Assembly (NCBI GenBank): GCA_007449985.2
Contig: VIIQ02000064.1
Coordinates: 186,001 to 250,000, forward strand
Reading direction: 5' to 3'
DNA length: 64,000 nt
Origin: Desmodesmus armatus
Taxonomy: Eukaryota > Chlorophyta > Chlorophyceae > Sphaeropleales > Scenedesmaceae
In this document: positions 1-11,901 of the stretch, one piece after another
Numbering within the stretch: the first letter of the stretch is position 1
Layout of the letters: every line of letters begins with the position of its first letter
Position numbers and translations under genes: made by a program
The notes under the pieces: generated by a model
The model's database searches: none
The model's input: only the letters and a program-made list of their open reading frames with translations
What the model was told of the DNA's origin: nothing

Positions 1-1784
1 TGATAGATCTGACAGTTGACAGGTACAGTGAAGGCATCCTGCCTGTGGTCGTGTGTTACGGTGCCGCTACAGTCTGGTATACTTAACGTCGGATGCTGAT
101 CATCTTTGTGCAGCCCTCCGACCAGAGACTGGGCAGTGTTGTGAGCAGTGACACGTGCACCACCCTTGCCACTGCTTCCCATCGTGAGTCTGAAGTTGAG
201 ACTTGCTGTTTGTGTAGTCGTGCATGAATCTGCATTGATGATACATTGAAGCTGTGGTGCGACAGATCACCCCTGAGCGTGTGCTGGGACGTTGCTAACT
301 CCACAGCACTGGCAGTCGGGAGAGCAGGGGACAACAGTGCAGACTACACTGATGATGTTTACTGCACACCAAATAGCACTATAGGAACTGAGACGCACTG
401 TTCTGTTCCTGAACCACCTACAGGCATGCAGAAGGTTTGATCTGGAGTGTCCTGACCCAACTCCAGCACTGCAAACAGCGTGAACGGCACCACCACTGCC
501 CGCAACCCAGCCAAAGACACCAACATCGCAGGCAATGTGGCGATGGACAGGTGAGCACACTGATTGCACTGCCTGGGCAACTGACAGGGATGTTGTCTGC
601 CTGATTAAGCGCTGCTTACCAGCCAAGCAGCAGGTCACCTCAGCCTGCAGCAGTCACTGCAGCGGCTGCACACTTTGTATTGACACAGCAGCAGCAGCAG
701 CAGCACTGCACAACAGCATCTCAAGTAGGCAAGCACCAGTGCTGGGAGGCAGCAGGTGCGGTTGTCTTGCATCCCTCTGAACGTAGGCTTGTGGAGGGCC
801 CCCAAGCATGCTGGTTGCATCTGCTACACAGGATCACATTGCCCACTGCAAATCCTTCTTCATGTGTCCGCATTCTGCAGGTCCTGAGGAGCACTGGCAG
901 CTGATCATCAGAGCATCTGAGAACGGAGAACGTAGTGTCACACACTGGAGCAGGTTAAGCTGCGAGGCAGCTGCTCAGCAGGCGCCTGCAGGCGGTCATG
1001 GGTGTGTTGCATTTTTGTTTATAATCGCTGCTACAGCTCAGATGTGCTGTTTGTCAGGACGTTGCTGGTGTGCAAAGGCATCTTGGTGGCACACATCAGC
1101 TGTTTGTAACGGCAATCGGATCATATGGCACATGCATTGGTGCCCAAAAAGCATCGTCTGGTGCTGGCACGAACGGCTTAACTGTGTGCTGCGCTGTGGC
1201 TGCACATGCGTTGATTAACAAGCCTTATTTATGACGTTTACAAAGGCTTGATTGCGAAGGCTTGTTCGACTAGGCTTCGTTGTTCGCGCCCTATCAAGGT
1301 CGGCGACCTACTAAGCCCGAACGAAGGCCTAGTAAGGCCTACCTTAGTAGAGGCTTGTTTTCGCCCCTCGTAACCAAGGCTACCATCCTGATTTAAACAA
1401 GCCCTCTGCGGCACAGTGTGAGAAGCTGAAAGACCGCATGCAGCCCTTCCCTTACAGCGCTTATTGGCAGCACAGATCACAGCAGGCAAAGCGAGGCTCT
1501 ACTGCAGTCACCCACAACTGACCCATGCTGCTGTGACATGTTATAACATGGGGGGGGGGGCTAAAGGGCTGCCATGGGTGCCTTGGGTACCTGAAACCAA
1601 AACGGTGCAGTGTTTTTTGCAAAAAAACTAGTAGTGCAGACGGCGCTGCAAGAAAGCGCTGCATGTCCGAGAAATTGAGGTTTTTAATTTTTATTTTCGT
1701 CTCTCAATAAGCACACTAATAAAAATGTCATGGGGTGCTGTATAGAGAGATGAGCAAAATGATACCCTGGGCGCCTCAACCCCC
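1..1784. other. Intergenic, no supported gene
   Basis: No reading frame here shows a domain, a credible codon pattern or a splice chain. The stretch holds a poly-G run near 1551-1560, a CAG run near 688-704 and a cluster of AAGGCTTG/AAGGCCTA words at 1217-1400. A TTACA at 1452-1456, which is TGTAA on the minus strand, could serve as the polyadenylation signal of the PHD gene about 330 nt downstream of its stop. Confidence 0.5.
1217..1400. repeat. AAGGCTTG / AAGGCCTA word cluster
   Basis: Within about 180 nt the words AAGGCTTG, AAGGCCTA, CAAGCCTT and ACAAGCC recur in both orientations, making many short self-complementary stretches. The block is bounded by AACAAGCC near 1217 and again near 1395. 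It is AT-richer than its surroundings and looks like a degenerate non-autonomous element or satellite remnant. No transposase and no clear target-site duplication is visible. Confidence 0.4.
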
Positions 1785-4290
1785 TTATGCAACACACCTG
1801 TCTGTTACTTTGCTGCCAGCGATTGTGAGTGGGTCATCATGACGGGTCAGCAGCTGTGTCAGCACCAGCAGGTGTTGTGCAAGATTCCTGTTGTCTGCCT
1901 GCTGCACGTACAGCTTGTTGGTGTCACTCTGTGCAGCATACACCGCAAGCTGCTGCCTGATCTGTGCTGGTGTCAGGCTGAGACGGCCTTCTGTGCTGCT
2001 GCTGCTGCTACTGCTGCTGCTACCTGCATCCACCACCTGCCGCCACAGGAGCATGCCCAGTGGAGCAACCTGCCTGGCCAACTGCTTAACCAGGATGGGG
2101 TTGTAGCGCATGCGGCTGCCTCTATAGCGGGGCGTGGGCATCACCTGTGCAGGTGAGCGGTACAGACAGCACATCCCAAACACATTGTCAACAGACACGC
2201 GGTTGTATGGGCGGCAGGCGTCAAGTGCAGTGTGTTTATGGGTACGTTGTGGCTACAGCAAACCAATTTAGCAAGTTGTGCAGTGTCAAATACGTCAGCA
2301 ACAGCAGTGTAGACACAGGGGGTGGTGTCACCTTGTACACGATCTTTGCCACTTGTGTTGTCTGACCATGAGCAGCCTGCTGGTGGTGCTCTGTGAGCCA
2401 ATCATCATCACTGATGCCTGCTGATGCATCACCCTCGTCAGACAGGTTGGCATCCTCCTGCAGAAGTGCCTGCCGCTTCTTCTTCTTGCTTCCCTGCTGC
2501 CTGGGCCTACTGGCATTGCGCTGAACGCCCCCTGCTGCTGCCGCTGCTGCTGCTGATGTAGGTTGCTTGGGCATGCCGCTGGGATATGCTGTGATCCCAG
2601 GCCAAGGCATTGGCGGGTACCCAGCCTCCCCCCAGTGCCCCATAGAGGGAGCTGGCATCATCATGCCTGGCGGCCACACAGGTGGGTACGCAGGCATGTT
2701 TGCTGGTGGAGGTGCTGGGGCCATTGGGTAAGGTCCCCATGGCCCAGCAGCAGCAGGTGCAAAGGCTGGCTGTGGCAGTTGATAGTTGAAGGGCCCAGGC
2801 GGCATCCAGCTCTGCATGGGGGCTGGGTACCCGTGTGTCCCTTCTGCATGCATGGCCGTGCTCTGCAGCTGCGCATGATCTGCAGGCTGTCCGGTTGTGT
2901 GCATGGGGAGGTTCTGCGTGACAACACCGGGGCCTGGGAAGGACATAGCAGCTGGTGCTGGAGCTGCACTGGGTCGTGGTGGGTCAGGCCCGGGCTGCTG
3001 GAGCTGCTAGGCTGCGGTGGGGCCAGCAGGCGCAGGTGTTGTGCTGTCAAGCTGCTGCTGGTGCTTGGTGTGGTCGCTGCTGGGGTCAGATGCTGCACTG
3101 ACAGGCGGCTGCTGCAGCCCCAGGTGTGGAGCCTTTTCCCCACACCGTGGGTTGGGGCAGGACCACCTTAGGCCGGCACCCTGGCGCTTGGTCCTGCTGC
3201 CTTTCGATAGGCTGCCGGGCATACTGCATGGGGCGCTGCAGGACCAGAACCTGCAAGTCGGGCACCGCTCCATTGAGCGGCCAGCAGCCTGTGTGTTGCA
3301 CCCAATGCAGACCTGCCCGGCCTTGACAGCTGCGCTGGCTCGTGATGCAACCGATGCTGCAGGCTGACTTGCTGCTGATCTTGCTGCTGCCCTGTTGTTG
3401 CCACTGCTGCTGCTGCTGCTGCTGCAGATGAAGGCTTGCTTGGGAGGGCCGGCCAGAACGCCCATTGCTGTAGCAGCACAGTTGGTGCCAGCCAGCCAGG
3501 CCTCGCTTGCAAGCTCAGCTGCAGCTGCAGCTGTTCCAAACATGCCAAAGCGGGAGCTAGAGAGGATGGTGTCCATTAATGTAGCGCCTGACTGCTGCAG
3601 AAGCTTTTCAGAGAGCTGGGTGCTCTGCTGTGGCACGCGCTATGGGGTCAGCGGTCTGTGTGGGGCAGACTTGCTGTTGAAGCGGACAGACCCTGGCAGC
3701 GGTGTAAAGCTGGACAGCGCGCGTGCCTGCCTGCTGCAGCCTGTGGCATTCTGCTGCATTGGCCCCAGGCTGATGATGGTGGCCTCGTACAGGCCTTGTG
3801 TGTGGTGTGGTTGGACTGCTGCACCCCCTGGGTACAGGTCCTGTGGTGATTCTGTGACTACCTGGTGTCCTACGTTAAGCTGTTGCAGGCTGATGCAGCC
3901 GAGGCAGTGCCAGGTATCTGCGTCTGGCACAGCTGGCATGCCGAAGCAAGCAGTGTGAAACCCTTGCTCACAACTGTCGCAGATGACCAGCGCATCTGGA
4001 TTGCTGTCCATATTACAGCCAATGCATACTGTTTCTGGGACGATAGCGCTGCCTTGCGAGTCTGCAGTGGCTCCCTGCTGCATGATTGACTGTCGTTGAG
4101 TCTTTTGGCTGCACTCTGTAGGCTGTTGCTGCTTGTTGGCCACCGCTTCCACCTGCGAGCAGTTGGGCGCAACTGCTGTCAGAGGTTGATGCGTGTTCTG
4201 CTTGAAAGGTGTCTGTAGTTGCCTCGGACAGTACCTGTGTTGCCCCAAAGTGCGTCGGAGTGAGTTGAGAAGCTTTCCAAGGTGTCATGC
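1785..4290 (-). CDS. PHD-finger protein, two in-frame TAG codons, 5' end unresolved
   Basis: This is a probable chromatin reader. A complete Cys4-His-Cys3 PHD finger lies at 3895-4026, with CIGC, CDSC, FHTAC and WHCLGC as zinc ligands and the Trp before the last Cys pair. A second cysteine cluster at 3142-3309 (CIGC, CPTC, CSAPC, CPNPRC) lacks the histidine and looks like a degenerate finger. A Pro/Met/Ala-rich stretch, a KKKKR basic motif and a folded-looking C-terminus follow. One intron (2253-2331) is supported: KIVYK at its donor joins PQRTHK at its acceptor in phase 0. The main frame is interrupted by TAG at 3640-3642 and 3007-3009, although the same frame stays open on both sides. The open frame begins after a TGA near 4287 without a convincing ATG, so an upstream exon is likely. 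The family call is firm; the gene limits are not. Confidence 0.68.
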
Positions 4291-5257
4291 TGTGCCGTGT
4301 GGCCAATAGCTGTGGTGGCTACTGCTGCTGTTGCGCAAATGTGGTGTGCCTAATTAGGCATCGATTATTTATAAATCGATTGAATCAACCAGAAAAGCAT
4401 GTTTGAATGTATTTCAGCGTTGTAACAAGCTTGTCCTGGGGATGACTTGTGATAGTGGTCAGTGTGGGAGTTATTTTAAAGGAGGGAAGGGGAGATGGAA
4501 CTGCCGCTGCATATGCTGCCACTGTGCTGTCATTCCCTCATTACTGGATACTTTCACCACATAGTGGTACTCTCCAGACCTAGTTAACTGCCGAAGCCGA
4601 AGCTTGGTATCACCACGCGTGAAGGGTAAACCACCGATTATTTTGCCATACGCATGGCCATGTCCGCATCTGGTGGCTGCTGGGGCTGCAGCAGCCAGCT
4701 GCATATGGGACATCTAGCAACAATATCTAGCAACGGCATCAATCTTTGAAGATGCTTCCCCATCTGCAGTTCCAAGCGCTACAGCATGCGCGTCAGCACG
4801 TATGGCCGGATTCTCACCCTCATTCCCCGTGTTATGCAACAGGTGCTGGGAGCAGTGCGCACAACGAGAGTGAAACATTGCCAAGTACGAGATCATGGAT
4901 GGAGCATCAGTGCGAGGAGAGAACATACCCATCAGGTAGGCAGGGTTCACTTGTACTGCGAGCATCCTTGTATCGCAACAAAAGCCTGAGGGTGTAGGGA
5001 AGCAATGCAGCAGCCCCTTGCAGTGATGGCGGTTGCAGTGTAAGACTGCAGCTACTAATCGCTCACTGCAGAAGCTAGTCCCACAGGGCACAGCATGCTG
5101 TGTAGCGTTTCGAATTGCTGGCTGTGTAGGGTGAAGGGCTGTGTGCCTCACACAAAAGCGGACCCGCGCCGGCTTTTCCACAGCATCGCCCCACAGCAGC
5201 ATAGTAGTGTTTTCGACCGAGCTGCTGCCCGCCTGCTGCAACAATTGCTGCCTCCAG
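4291..5257. other. Intergenic, probable 5' region of the PHD gene
   Basis: The stretch contains an AT-rich segment (4345-4400) with a TCGATT...AATCGA inverted repeat and one copy of a small hairpin (4544-4577). A minus-strand open frame at 4471-4713 spans the hairpin but has no recognisable domain. Upstream exons of the PHD gene may lie here; I could not place them. Confidence 0.35.
4544..4577. repeat. Small hairpin element, copy 1
   Basis: The outer stem is CTGGA/TCCAG and the inner stem ACCAC/GTGGT around an ATA loop, separated by the internal loops TACTTTC and ACTC. The same architecture with different stem bases recurs at 56811-56848. Confidence 0.45.
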
Positions 5258-5678
5258 GCTATTCCTGTCCCCGTATGACCTCACCCCCACCTACAAGGAC
5301 ATCCACAACAAGTCCAGTGTGCGCTACTTCCTCAACCTGGTGCTGGTGGATGAGGAAGACCGGCAGTACTTCAAGCAGCAGGATATCACACGGTACCGCA
5401 AGGACGACAACGCACACCAGCAGCCGCCACAGCCGTTGCAGTCGCCAATGCAGCCGCCGCAGCCGGCAGCAGTTGCGGCTGCACCGGTGCTGGATGAGCA
5501 GCCGGCACAGCAGCCGCCGGTGGTGCCACAGCAGCTGCAGCAGGAGCAAAAAGTGGAGCAGGCAGAGCCACTGCAGCAGCAGCAGGTTCAGGAGCAGGAG
5601 CAGGAGCCGCTGTCGTTTGGGGATGAGCCACTGCTGACACAGACAGAAGTGAAGGCTGCTGCTGCTGATAGCAGCTGA
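5258..5678 (+). pseudogene. Orphan C-terminal exon of VPS26 (retromer)
   Basis: Translation from an acceptor ending CCTCCAG gives LFLSPYDLTPTYKDIHNK, then SVRYFLNLVLVDEEDRQYFK. This is the last beta-strand region of the arrestin-fold retromer subunit VPS26, which sorts endosomal cargo with VPS35 and VPS29. The family core ends soon after YFKQQ; here a Gln/Pro-rich tail of about 100 residues follows to a TGA. None of the earlier VPS26 exons is visible upstream on the plus strand, where the PHD gene lies on the other strand. The piece is either a duplicated, broken fragment or the last exon of a gene whose intron spans the PHD gene and whose other exons lie left of the window. TGTAA occurs at 5859-5863. 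The homology is secure; fragment status is inferred. Confidence 0.65.
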
Positions 5679-5858
5679 GAGCGTAGCGGCTGTAGCGGCT
5701 GCAGCACCAGCAGCAGCAGTGGTCGTGCGCTGTTGTTGTGATGGCTGGCAGGTGCTGCTGTGAGGTGCGGTGTCAGCAAAATGTGTTTTTGACGGTGGTG
5801 TGGGACCATGGTCTACTGCATTTGGTCAGTGCTGTTGACTTTTTGCTCGGTCAGCACT

Positions 5859-5863
5859 TGTAA
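5859..5863 (+). terminator. TGTAA polyadenylation signal (VPS26 exon)
   Basis: TGTAA, the usual green-algal polyadenylation signal, occurs 180 nt after the stop of the VPS26 exon. Confidence 0.35.
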
Positions 5864-7958
5864 CATCATTGTTGTGAGTCAGGCAGTTTGAGTGCTGCAG
5901 CATCTCAACCAGGTTCACCACTCTCATGCTTTGCTGCTGTTGTGTTTGTGATCGTGACATGTCATATTATGCAGCTGTGTGCGTGTGACTTCTGACACTG
6001 TCACAGGCACTTGCTGTATTTTGCCGTTCTGCACCAGAAGATGTTTCAGGACTGCGATGTGGGCGAGGTCAGGTACAAATCACATCAGGCAGGGCCTGGC
6101 GGGTGTGGGCTGGACCTTCAGAGCGGTATCGTTTGTCAACTTACACAACTAAATAAAATAGGCAACACAGGCAAAGCCGCCTGGAGCATGGCATGGCGCC
6201 GTCACGGCTGCCACACCTGAACAACTGTCAATCTGCAACAACAACAGCACATTGCCCACCAGCATCACAAGAGATTGTGTTTGCTGAGCCATTCTGTGTT
6301 TGTGTGTGTAGCTTTACTCACAACCAACTGTTAGGCCAACATAGCACGACTACAACCAACTGCATTGATGGCTTTGCTCCGCTGAAGCTGTCAGGCAGCA
6401 CAGCAAACCCATTCGGCCACATAGCTGGCTGTCCATGACCTGGCAACAAGCGCATGCTTGGGGCAAGCTCAAGGCTTTGCAAGGATTGAGTTGTGATAGC
6501 TGAGTTTGACAACCATATCAGAACTGAATGCCATGTTGTGGCAGTAGCACAGCTTAGCCTCGTCAGCAAAAGCCCATTGGCAGGCTTAGCACAGGCAACC
6601 CAGACAGGCACTGCAAGGAAAATACATTGACCGTGCAGGGACTGCAGCCAGGAGCATGAAAAGCTGATGCCGTGAACAAGATTGGAACATTGCCACAGCA
6701 GCATGTACACCATGGCAAGCGCTGGAAGCACTTTCAACAGTGTAGCCGCCCTGGTGCCAGCATCGGCAAACTGCTGCAAGCCAGTGTTTTTGTGCTGGGG
6801 ATCAGCATAGACATGCTTCCTTGCCAAAGGCATGCCAAAAGCATGCGCAGGGCCTGTATGTAGCGACACTTATGCCAGGCGCACAGGGGCACCAGGAGGT
6901 CCTCTGTGAGGAACAGCGCATGCACCAGTGTACTGCTTGCAGCACGAGCAGTACTCACGTCCGGCAGCAGTGCGCACACAGTGCCACACTTTCACAGCAT
7001 GCGTGCATGAAGCCCCAACCCTCAACAACTGCACTCAGCCTTGGGCCAATGCGCCACCTGCCTCTATAGGCCCACCTTCTCCCCCGCCGCCCTCCCCACA
7101 CCAACAAACCCATGAAGAAGGATGCACATGCAGAGGCTCTGCAGTATTAGTAGATCCGACCAAAACTGGATGACAAAACCAAGACAGCCCAAAAGCTCCC
7201 CTTGTCCGAAAGACCATACCATCCACCATCATAATGCAGTGCTGGCGCGTGCGGTGTATTATTGCTGGCTGCCACAGCCGCTGTGGCTAACACAGCGACT
7301 ACCATCCAGCGCGTGGTGTGTTGAGGCTCAACACATGTAGAGGCTTGACAGCAGTGCGAGGGGCACTGGGTGGCCTCTCAGGCATGCGTCACTTATGTTG
7401 CGAGAGCATCAGCAAAAGAAGACAGATGTGCGTGCAACCTTCTTCCTTGAGCCCACGATGGCGTGCCAAACCAACGGCTGCAATGGTGGGGGTGGATGCT
7501 GTAGTCAGCATGCACATGCAATCAGCCATTGCCCAGAGCTACACCCAACCTGAACACCATCTCAAAAACAAAAACCCCACCCAATCTGACACCACTGGGC
7601 TGACACCCAATCCAACACCCCCTGGCTGAACAAAGCTCAGCACATATTAGGAATCCAGCAAGCTGCTGCCGCAAATGCCACCTCAGTGGTAGCACTACCC
7701 TCTGCCTGCCATACACAGACTCGCAAGCACACCTAACACCTGATTCTGCATCGTGATGCCTGCACACCATCGAGTAGGGTACTACCCAGCTAGACGCTGT
7801 GACAGCTGACAGCAGAGCAGCAGCAACCCCAAACGGTAGCAGGCTGACAAGACACCCCTCAATGATCCCCCATAAAGCTTGCACTGTCCACCAGCGACTC
7901 CCTTGGCAGCAGGGTTCAAAGTTTAAGGCTTGGGTTGAGGGTTGAAACCTCTAAAATT
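5864..7958. other. Intergenic, no supported gene
   Basis: Both strands carry open frames, including one of 183 codons on the minus strand at 6318-6869. None shows a domain, a splice chain or protein-like composition. The 3' flank of expansin-like gene A ends at 7958. Confidence 0.45.
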
Positions 7959-10216
7959 CTACCCGAACCAGCTGTAGGACGACCAAGAGCCAAACCTGGA
8001 GCTGCCTGAACGCCTGGTTGCCTTCTTGGTAGAAGATGATTTCTTGGAAGAGGACTTCTTAGAAGACGAGGATTTCTTGGTTGTGTAGGTCACCTCCTCG
8101 TCGGCATCGTCTGACTTGCTGCTGTAATAGTTGGAGTCCAGCAGGGAGCTGGGGCACTCAACCTGGCGCCACCTGGCCCCTATGACACCATACTTCTGGG
8201 GCGCAAGCTGCACACAGGAGGGGGTTGCATTCAACACACAAGCATGCGTCAGCCTAACGCTCAGGGTAGTAGCGGTAACATCAGCAGTACCATTCTGCTG
8301 CACTGTACTGGAGGATGTGACGGCCTGTAGATGGCACCTGAAAGCGCTGAGAAGGCCGCTTGAGCAGAGCCTCTGAGTGGGCCACTGGCAAGACTGCTCA
8401 GAGCCACCATAAGTACAGTATGAAGCTCATAGCTGCGCAGGGTTGATGGAACAGCTTGCACCCGGTTGGCAAGCGTGTGTCTGCATTCACAATGTCTGAT
8501 CGAGTTTTGATGAAGTTTGTACTGTGCCCATCAACGGCATGTCCCACAGCATGGTAGTAGTTTGAAGCTGGATGGCCTCACCTTCTTGAATGCATCCCTG
8601 CCCAGGTCAATGTGTGGTGAGTCGCTGCAGCACCACCTCTGGTTGGAGTAGAAGTTGGAGTGAACACAGGGGCAACTGCAAGCAGACAGCAGTACAGACT
8701 GTGGCGTTCAAGGCCACCATGCGGATCATGCATGCACAGGCAGCCTGCGCCGTGTGATGCTTCAGAGGCTACAAAAACCAGACACCCCCCAAGGTGTCAA
8801 TCACATCATCAATCTCCCAATGGCCTTGCGTGCGCTGATCACAGCTCTTCACATGCGCGCTCAAGGGTCCGGCGACTAGTAAGTCAATTCACATGCTTGC
8901 TGTTTGACAATGGCAGCACCTGGCTATACACATTGTACCACATCCCAGCCCACCTGTCGACAATCTTGACGATGACACTGTCACTCTCATCGTAGCAGTG
9001 GTCGTCACGGTCAAGGCGGTCGCCAAAGCCGTCGCGGAAGTTGCGGTTGACACATTTCACCTCATAGCACTCCCTGCAGCAGGGCAACAAATGTGGGCAT
9101 CATCGATCAGGCTTATTGGCTTGTCGGCGGCCAGGCCTTGAAGGCTTCACAAGTATGTAAGGTCCATCCCTATCGGCAATCATGCATGCACGCCTTCAAG
9201 GAAAGGTTTCCCATATGACTGCTGCACTGCAGCGTGCCAGGACTACTTTACTTGGTAAGGTTGATTCTAGTGCAAATTGTACAGCTGCTTCTTGTTCAAC
9301 TGGCATGCTGCTGACAACGCCCGGGCGCCGTGCTTACACCCACTAGCAGCACTCACCCGCATGCTGGGGCACCGTCCTGACCTGCATAGCACAGCAGACC
9401 CAAAACAGCCCCAATGCATTGAGCTTGAGCCAAGCCGATACAATCCTGCCTTCAGGTGTATATGGGACAGCTGTGAGCCTCACTTGTGATGCTATGCTAT
9501 GCAGTGGCTGTCACGCTAGTGACATGCATTGTCGAGGGTTATGTGTTTACCAATTGACCAGCCTCGCTGCCAGCTGTACGGTACCGTCACCGCTGCAGCA
9601 CCTGCCAAGGAACAACCCTGCCCTGTGCACCAGCCAGCGCTCACCATCGGGCCAGGCAGCGTAGTAGGCAGGAATGTCTGTGCCATACCGGCAAGCGCCC
9701 TCAGTGTTGTCATCTGCACAGCAACGGCATCGCAGGCAAGGGTTTCAGGTTGGGTGCTGCGCCCAACAGAGACGACGGGCATTGTTGAAAACTGTGGCTG
9801 CGTGTGGCTGGCTGCACGTGAGTGCAACAGATATGCAACATTTGCAGAGCAAGCTGCTGTTTGGAATCATCTGCATTCCCGTGTACAAGCTGTGTGGGAT
9901 GGGGCTGGTGTGGGAGAGCTTGGGAACTGTGCATCTACACCCAGACCCAAACACGCATAGACAATCTCGGACAGCTATGCGCTCCCATTTTCGTGCTTAC
10001 CGTAGAAGGTGGCCCTGTTTTCCAGGAAAGAAAGGGCAGCAACAGCACGCATCAAATAGATCGCTCGGCACACGCTTCGGCACAGCATATGCGCAGCCGG
10101 TCCCTTCCGACACACCTGCCCGTCGTCCAGCCCTTCACATCGCTCACAAACGATCCCACAAGGGCTATTACCAGCAATGGGACCAATGGCGATGTGCGGC
10201 AGCACTGGGACGGCAT
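7959..10216 (-). CDS. Expansin-like (double-psi beta-barrel) secreted protein A
   Basis: Seven exons join in frame to 223 residues: 10116-10216, 10001-10014, 9645-9713, 9357-9381, 8954-9073, 8582-8675, 7959-8207. Exon 1 encodes a signal peptide (MPSQCC...PLLVIALVGS). The mature part carries DNTEGACRYG, YYAAWPDG, APACGGECYEVKC, a CPC/WCC cysteine cluster, HID and GVIGARWRQVEC. This is the cysteine-rich barrel of expansins and RlpA-like proteins, with H-x-D in place of the expansin HFD. No second, carbohydrate-binding expansin domain follows. The tail is instead basic and Ser/Lys-rich (SSSSKKSSSKKSSSTKK). Exons 2 and 4 are 14 and 25 nt microexons. Gene B at 54450 is a paralogue with nearly the same exon plan. 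Expansins loosen wall polysaccharides without hydrolysis; activity here is inferred. Confidence 0.85.
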
Positions 10217-10299
10217 CTTTCTGTCGAAACCGTATGTATTGGCAACTGCCGCGCTGACTTTTGCTGAACTAGCTAGGCTGCCTAGCAACTCTCCCACAC

Positions 10300-10305
10300 T
10301 ATATA
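10300..10305 (-). promoter_or_regulatory. Candidate TATA box of expansin-like gene A
   Basis: TATATA lies about 85 nt upstream of the ATG at 10216, at a suitable distance for a core promoter with a short leader. A GGGTTTTGG/CCAAAACCC inverted repeat follows further upstream near 10314-10371. Confidence 0.35.
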
Positions 10306-11901
10306 CAGCGAGAGGGTTTTGGACCGGCGGTCAAAGGTTGCTCACCCGGAAACTGCTCGTGGCCAAAACCCCGACGGTTGAAAAGTCGGATGCGAATCCA
10401 AGGGTCCAAGGGTGAGCACGTATGTCGGTCCCAGCTTGAAACCACTCCACAGGCTATTATGACACAGAATGAAAGCTTTCTGAAGGCAGCAGTTGAGTCT
10501 GCAGGCGTACAAGGGCGAGGCAGGGTGGGGTGCCCCCAACCTCGTCTGCCCAGTGCCTGCTCAGCTTCTCAAACCTACAACAGCACAAGACACTGGTGGC
10601 AGCTGGGCAGGAAGGTCCAAGATCTAGGCCCCGCCTGGGTGGGCCCTGTCACCCTGCAGGAAGGTCCCAGCTTTCGCCACACCCAGGCGCAAAATGCACA
10701 ACATGCAGGTTTGACCAGACAACAACGGCTTTGCACCATGCCATATGCCTCCTAGCCCTGGCCAAACACACACATGCACAGACCTGACACACATACACAG
10801 TGTAAGCATCACTCCACTCGGCACATGACTGCCAGGGGTAGTTGTGACGCGCACTGTGTGCATCAGGCTGCCTGTTGCTGCTGGCTAGGTCCAGATGTGT
10901 GTCGCACCCACCCGTCATGTTCCTCCCATTGCCGTTGGTGCAGCCATGTGCTCGGCTTCCCGATGCCCTGTGCTGATTTATGAATTGCTGCAGGTCTTGG
11001 AAGATGTCTAGTAGGCCATTGAGACTGGACATCCTAGGCTGGGGGCCCCTGCCACCATGACATGCGTGCCATCCTGTAGAGAATCAGCACCTTCAGTGGG
11101 CCTATTTGACTGTCATGGTGGCCCTGAGGGCCTCGAAGCTGCACGGTGCTGTGCCAGTGGATTGTTTGATTTGCATTTTCAGGTTGCCCCATGTACCACC
11201 ACAGGGCCCCAGCGTCGACACCGCTCTGCAGGGTGCGCCCAAGTTGCATTGCGGTGCTGCTTTCCTGCACACGGCAGGTGTCACATGTGGGGTATGCTGC
11301 AACACGCATGTCCAGCAGGGGTCATACAGAAGCTGTTTGTGCTCGGTGACGCTGCCACAATCAAGGCTTGAAGGTGCATGCAGGACAGTGCCCTGTGGCG
11401 GGAGGCTCCCTTCTCAATGCAGATCGTCACAGTGTGCTGGCTGTGCCACGGTCACCGCGCGGCGCAGCCTGCACAACAGCGTGAAGGCCCATAGAAGAAG
11501 AAGAAGTGTGGGTTCCTGATGATAGCTGTCGTGTGTGCATGGTTGCACTGCACTGGCCCTCTTGCCAAGTTGGCAGCAGTAGTGTGTTGTTTGAGGGAAC
11601 AGACTCGCCAAACGGCTGTCTTGGATCCTCTGGGCAATTGTTGTTGGGAGTCTTGAGCTTAGCCTACTGTACTTCATTGCCTTAGACTCACTTCACAGCC
11701 CCAGCTTAGCTTCATCAAGGTTGGCCATGGCCAGACTGGTGTGTTCAGGGTTGAGAGAGGAGTTTCTTGCAGCAGCTTGTCCAAGATGGTAGCTTGAACA
11801 AAAGAAAACGCCTCTCTAACAGAGAGGGGCTACCTCAGAGGTAGCTGCACAACCTGGCAAGTGTCCCACCTGTCGCGTTTGAATTTTGGGTTTGATTTTG
11901 A
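10306..11901. other. Intergenic between divergent genes
   Basis: This presumably holds the promoters of expansin-like gene A (minus) and of the large Gln/Ala-rich gene (plus). Two short perfect hairpins stand next to each other at about 11811-11843 (CCTCTCTAACAGAGAGG and GCTACCTCAGAGGTAGC). No coding exon could be supported, although 5' exons of the large gene may be here. Confidence 0.4.

Noticed and set aside
808..1218. 136-codon plus-strand frame in the left flank
   Set aside because: It is Cys/Trp/His-rich with no motif and no conserved block.
6318..6869. 183-codon minus-strand frame as a membrane protein
   Set aside because: It has no domain, no homologous-looking block and no splice context, and is similar in length to many chance frames in this GC-rich DNA.
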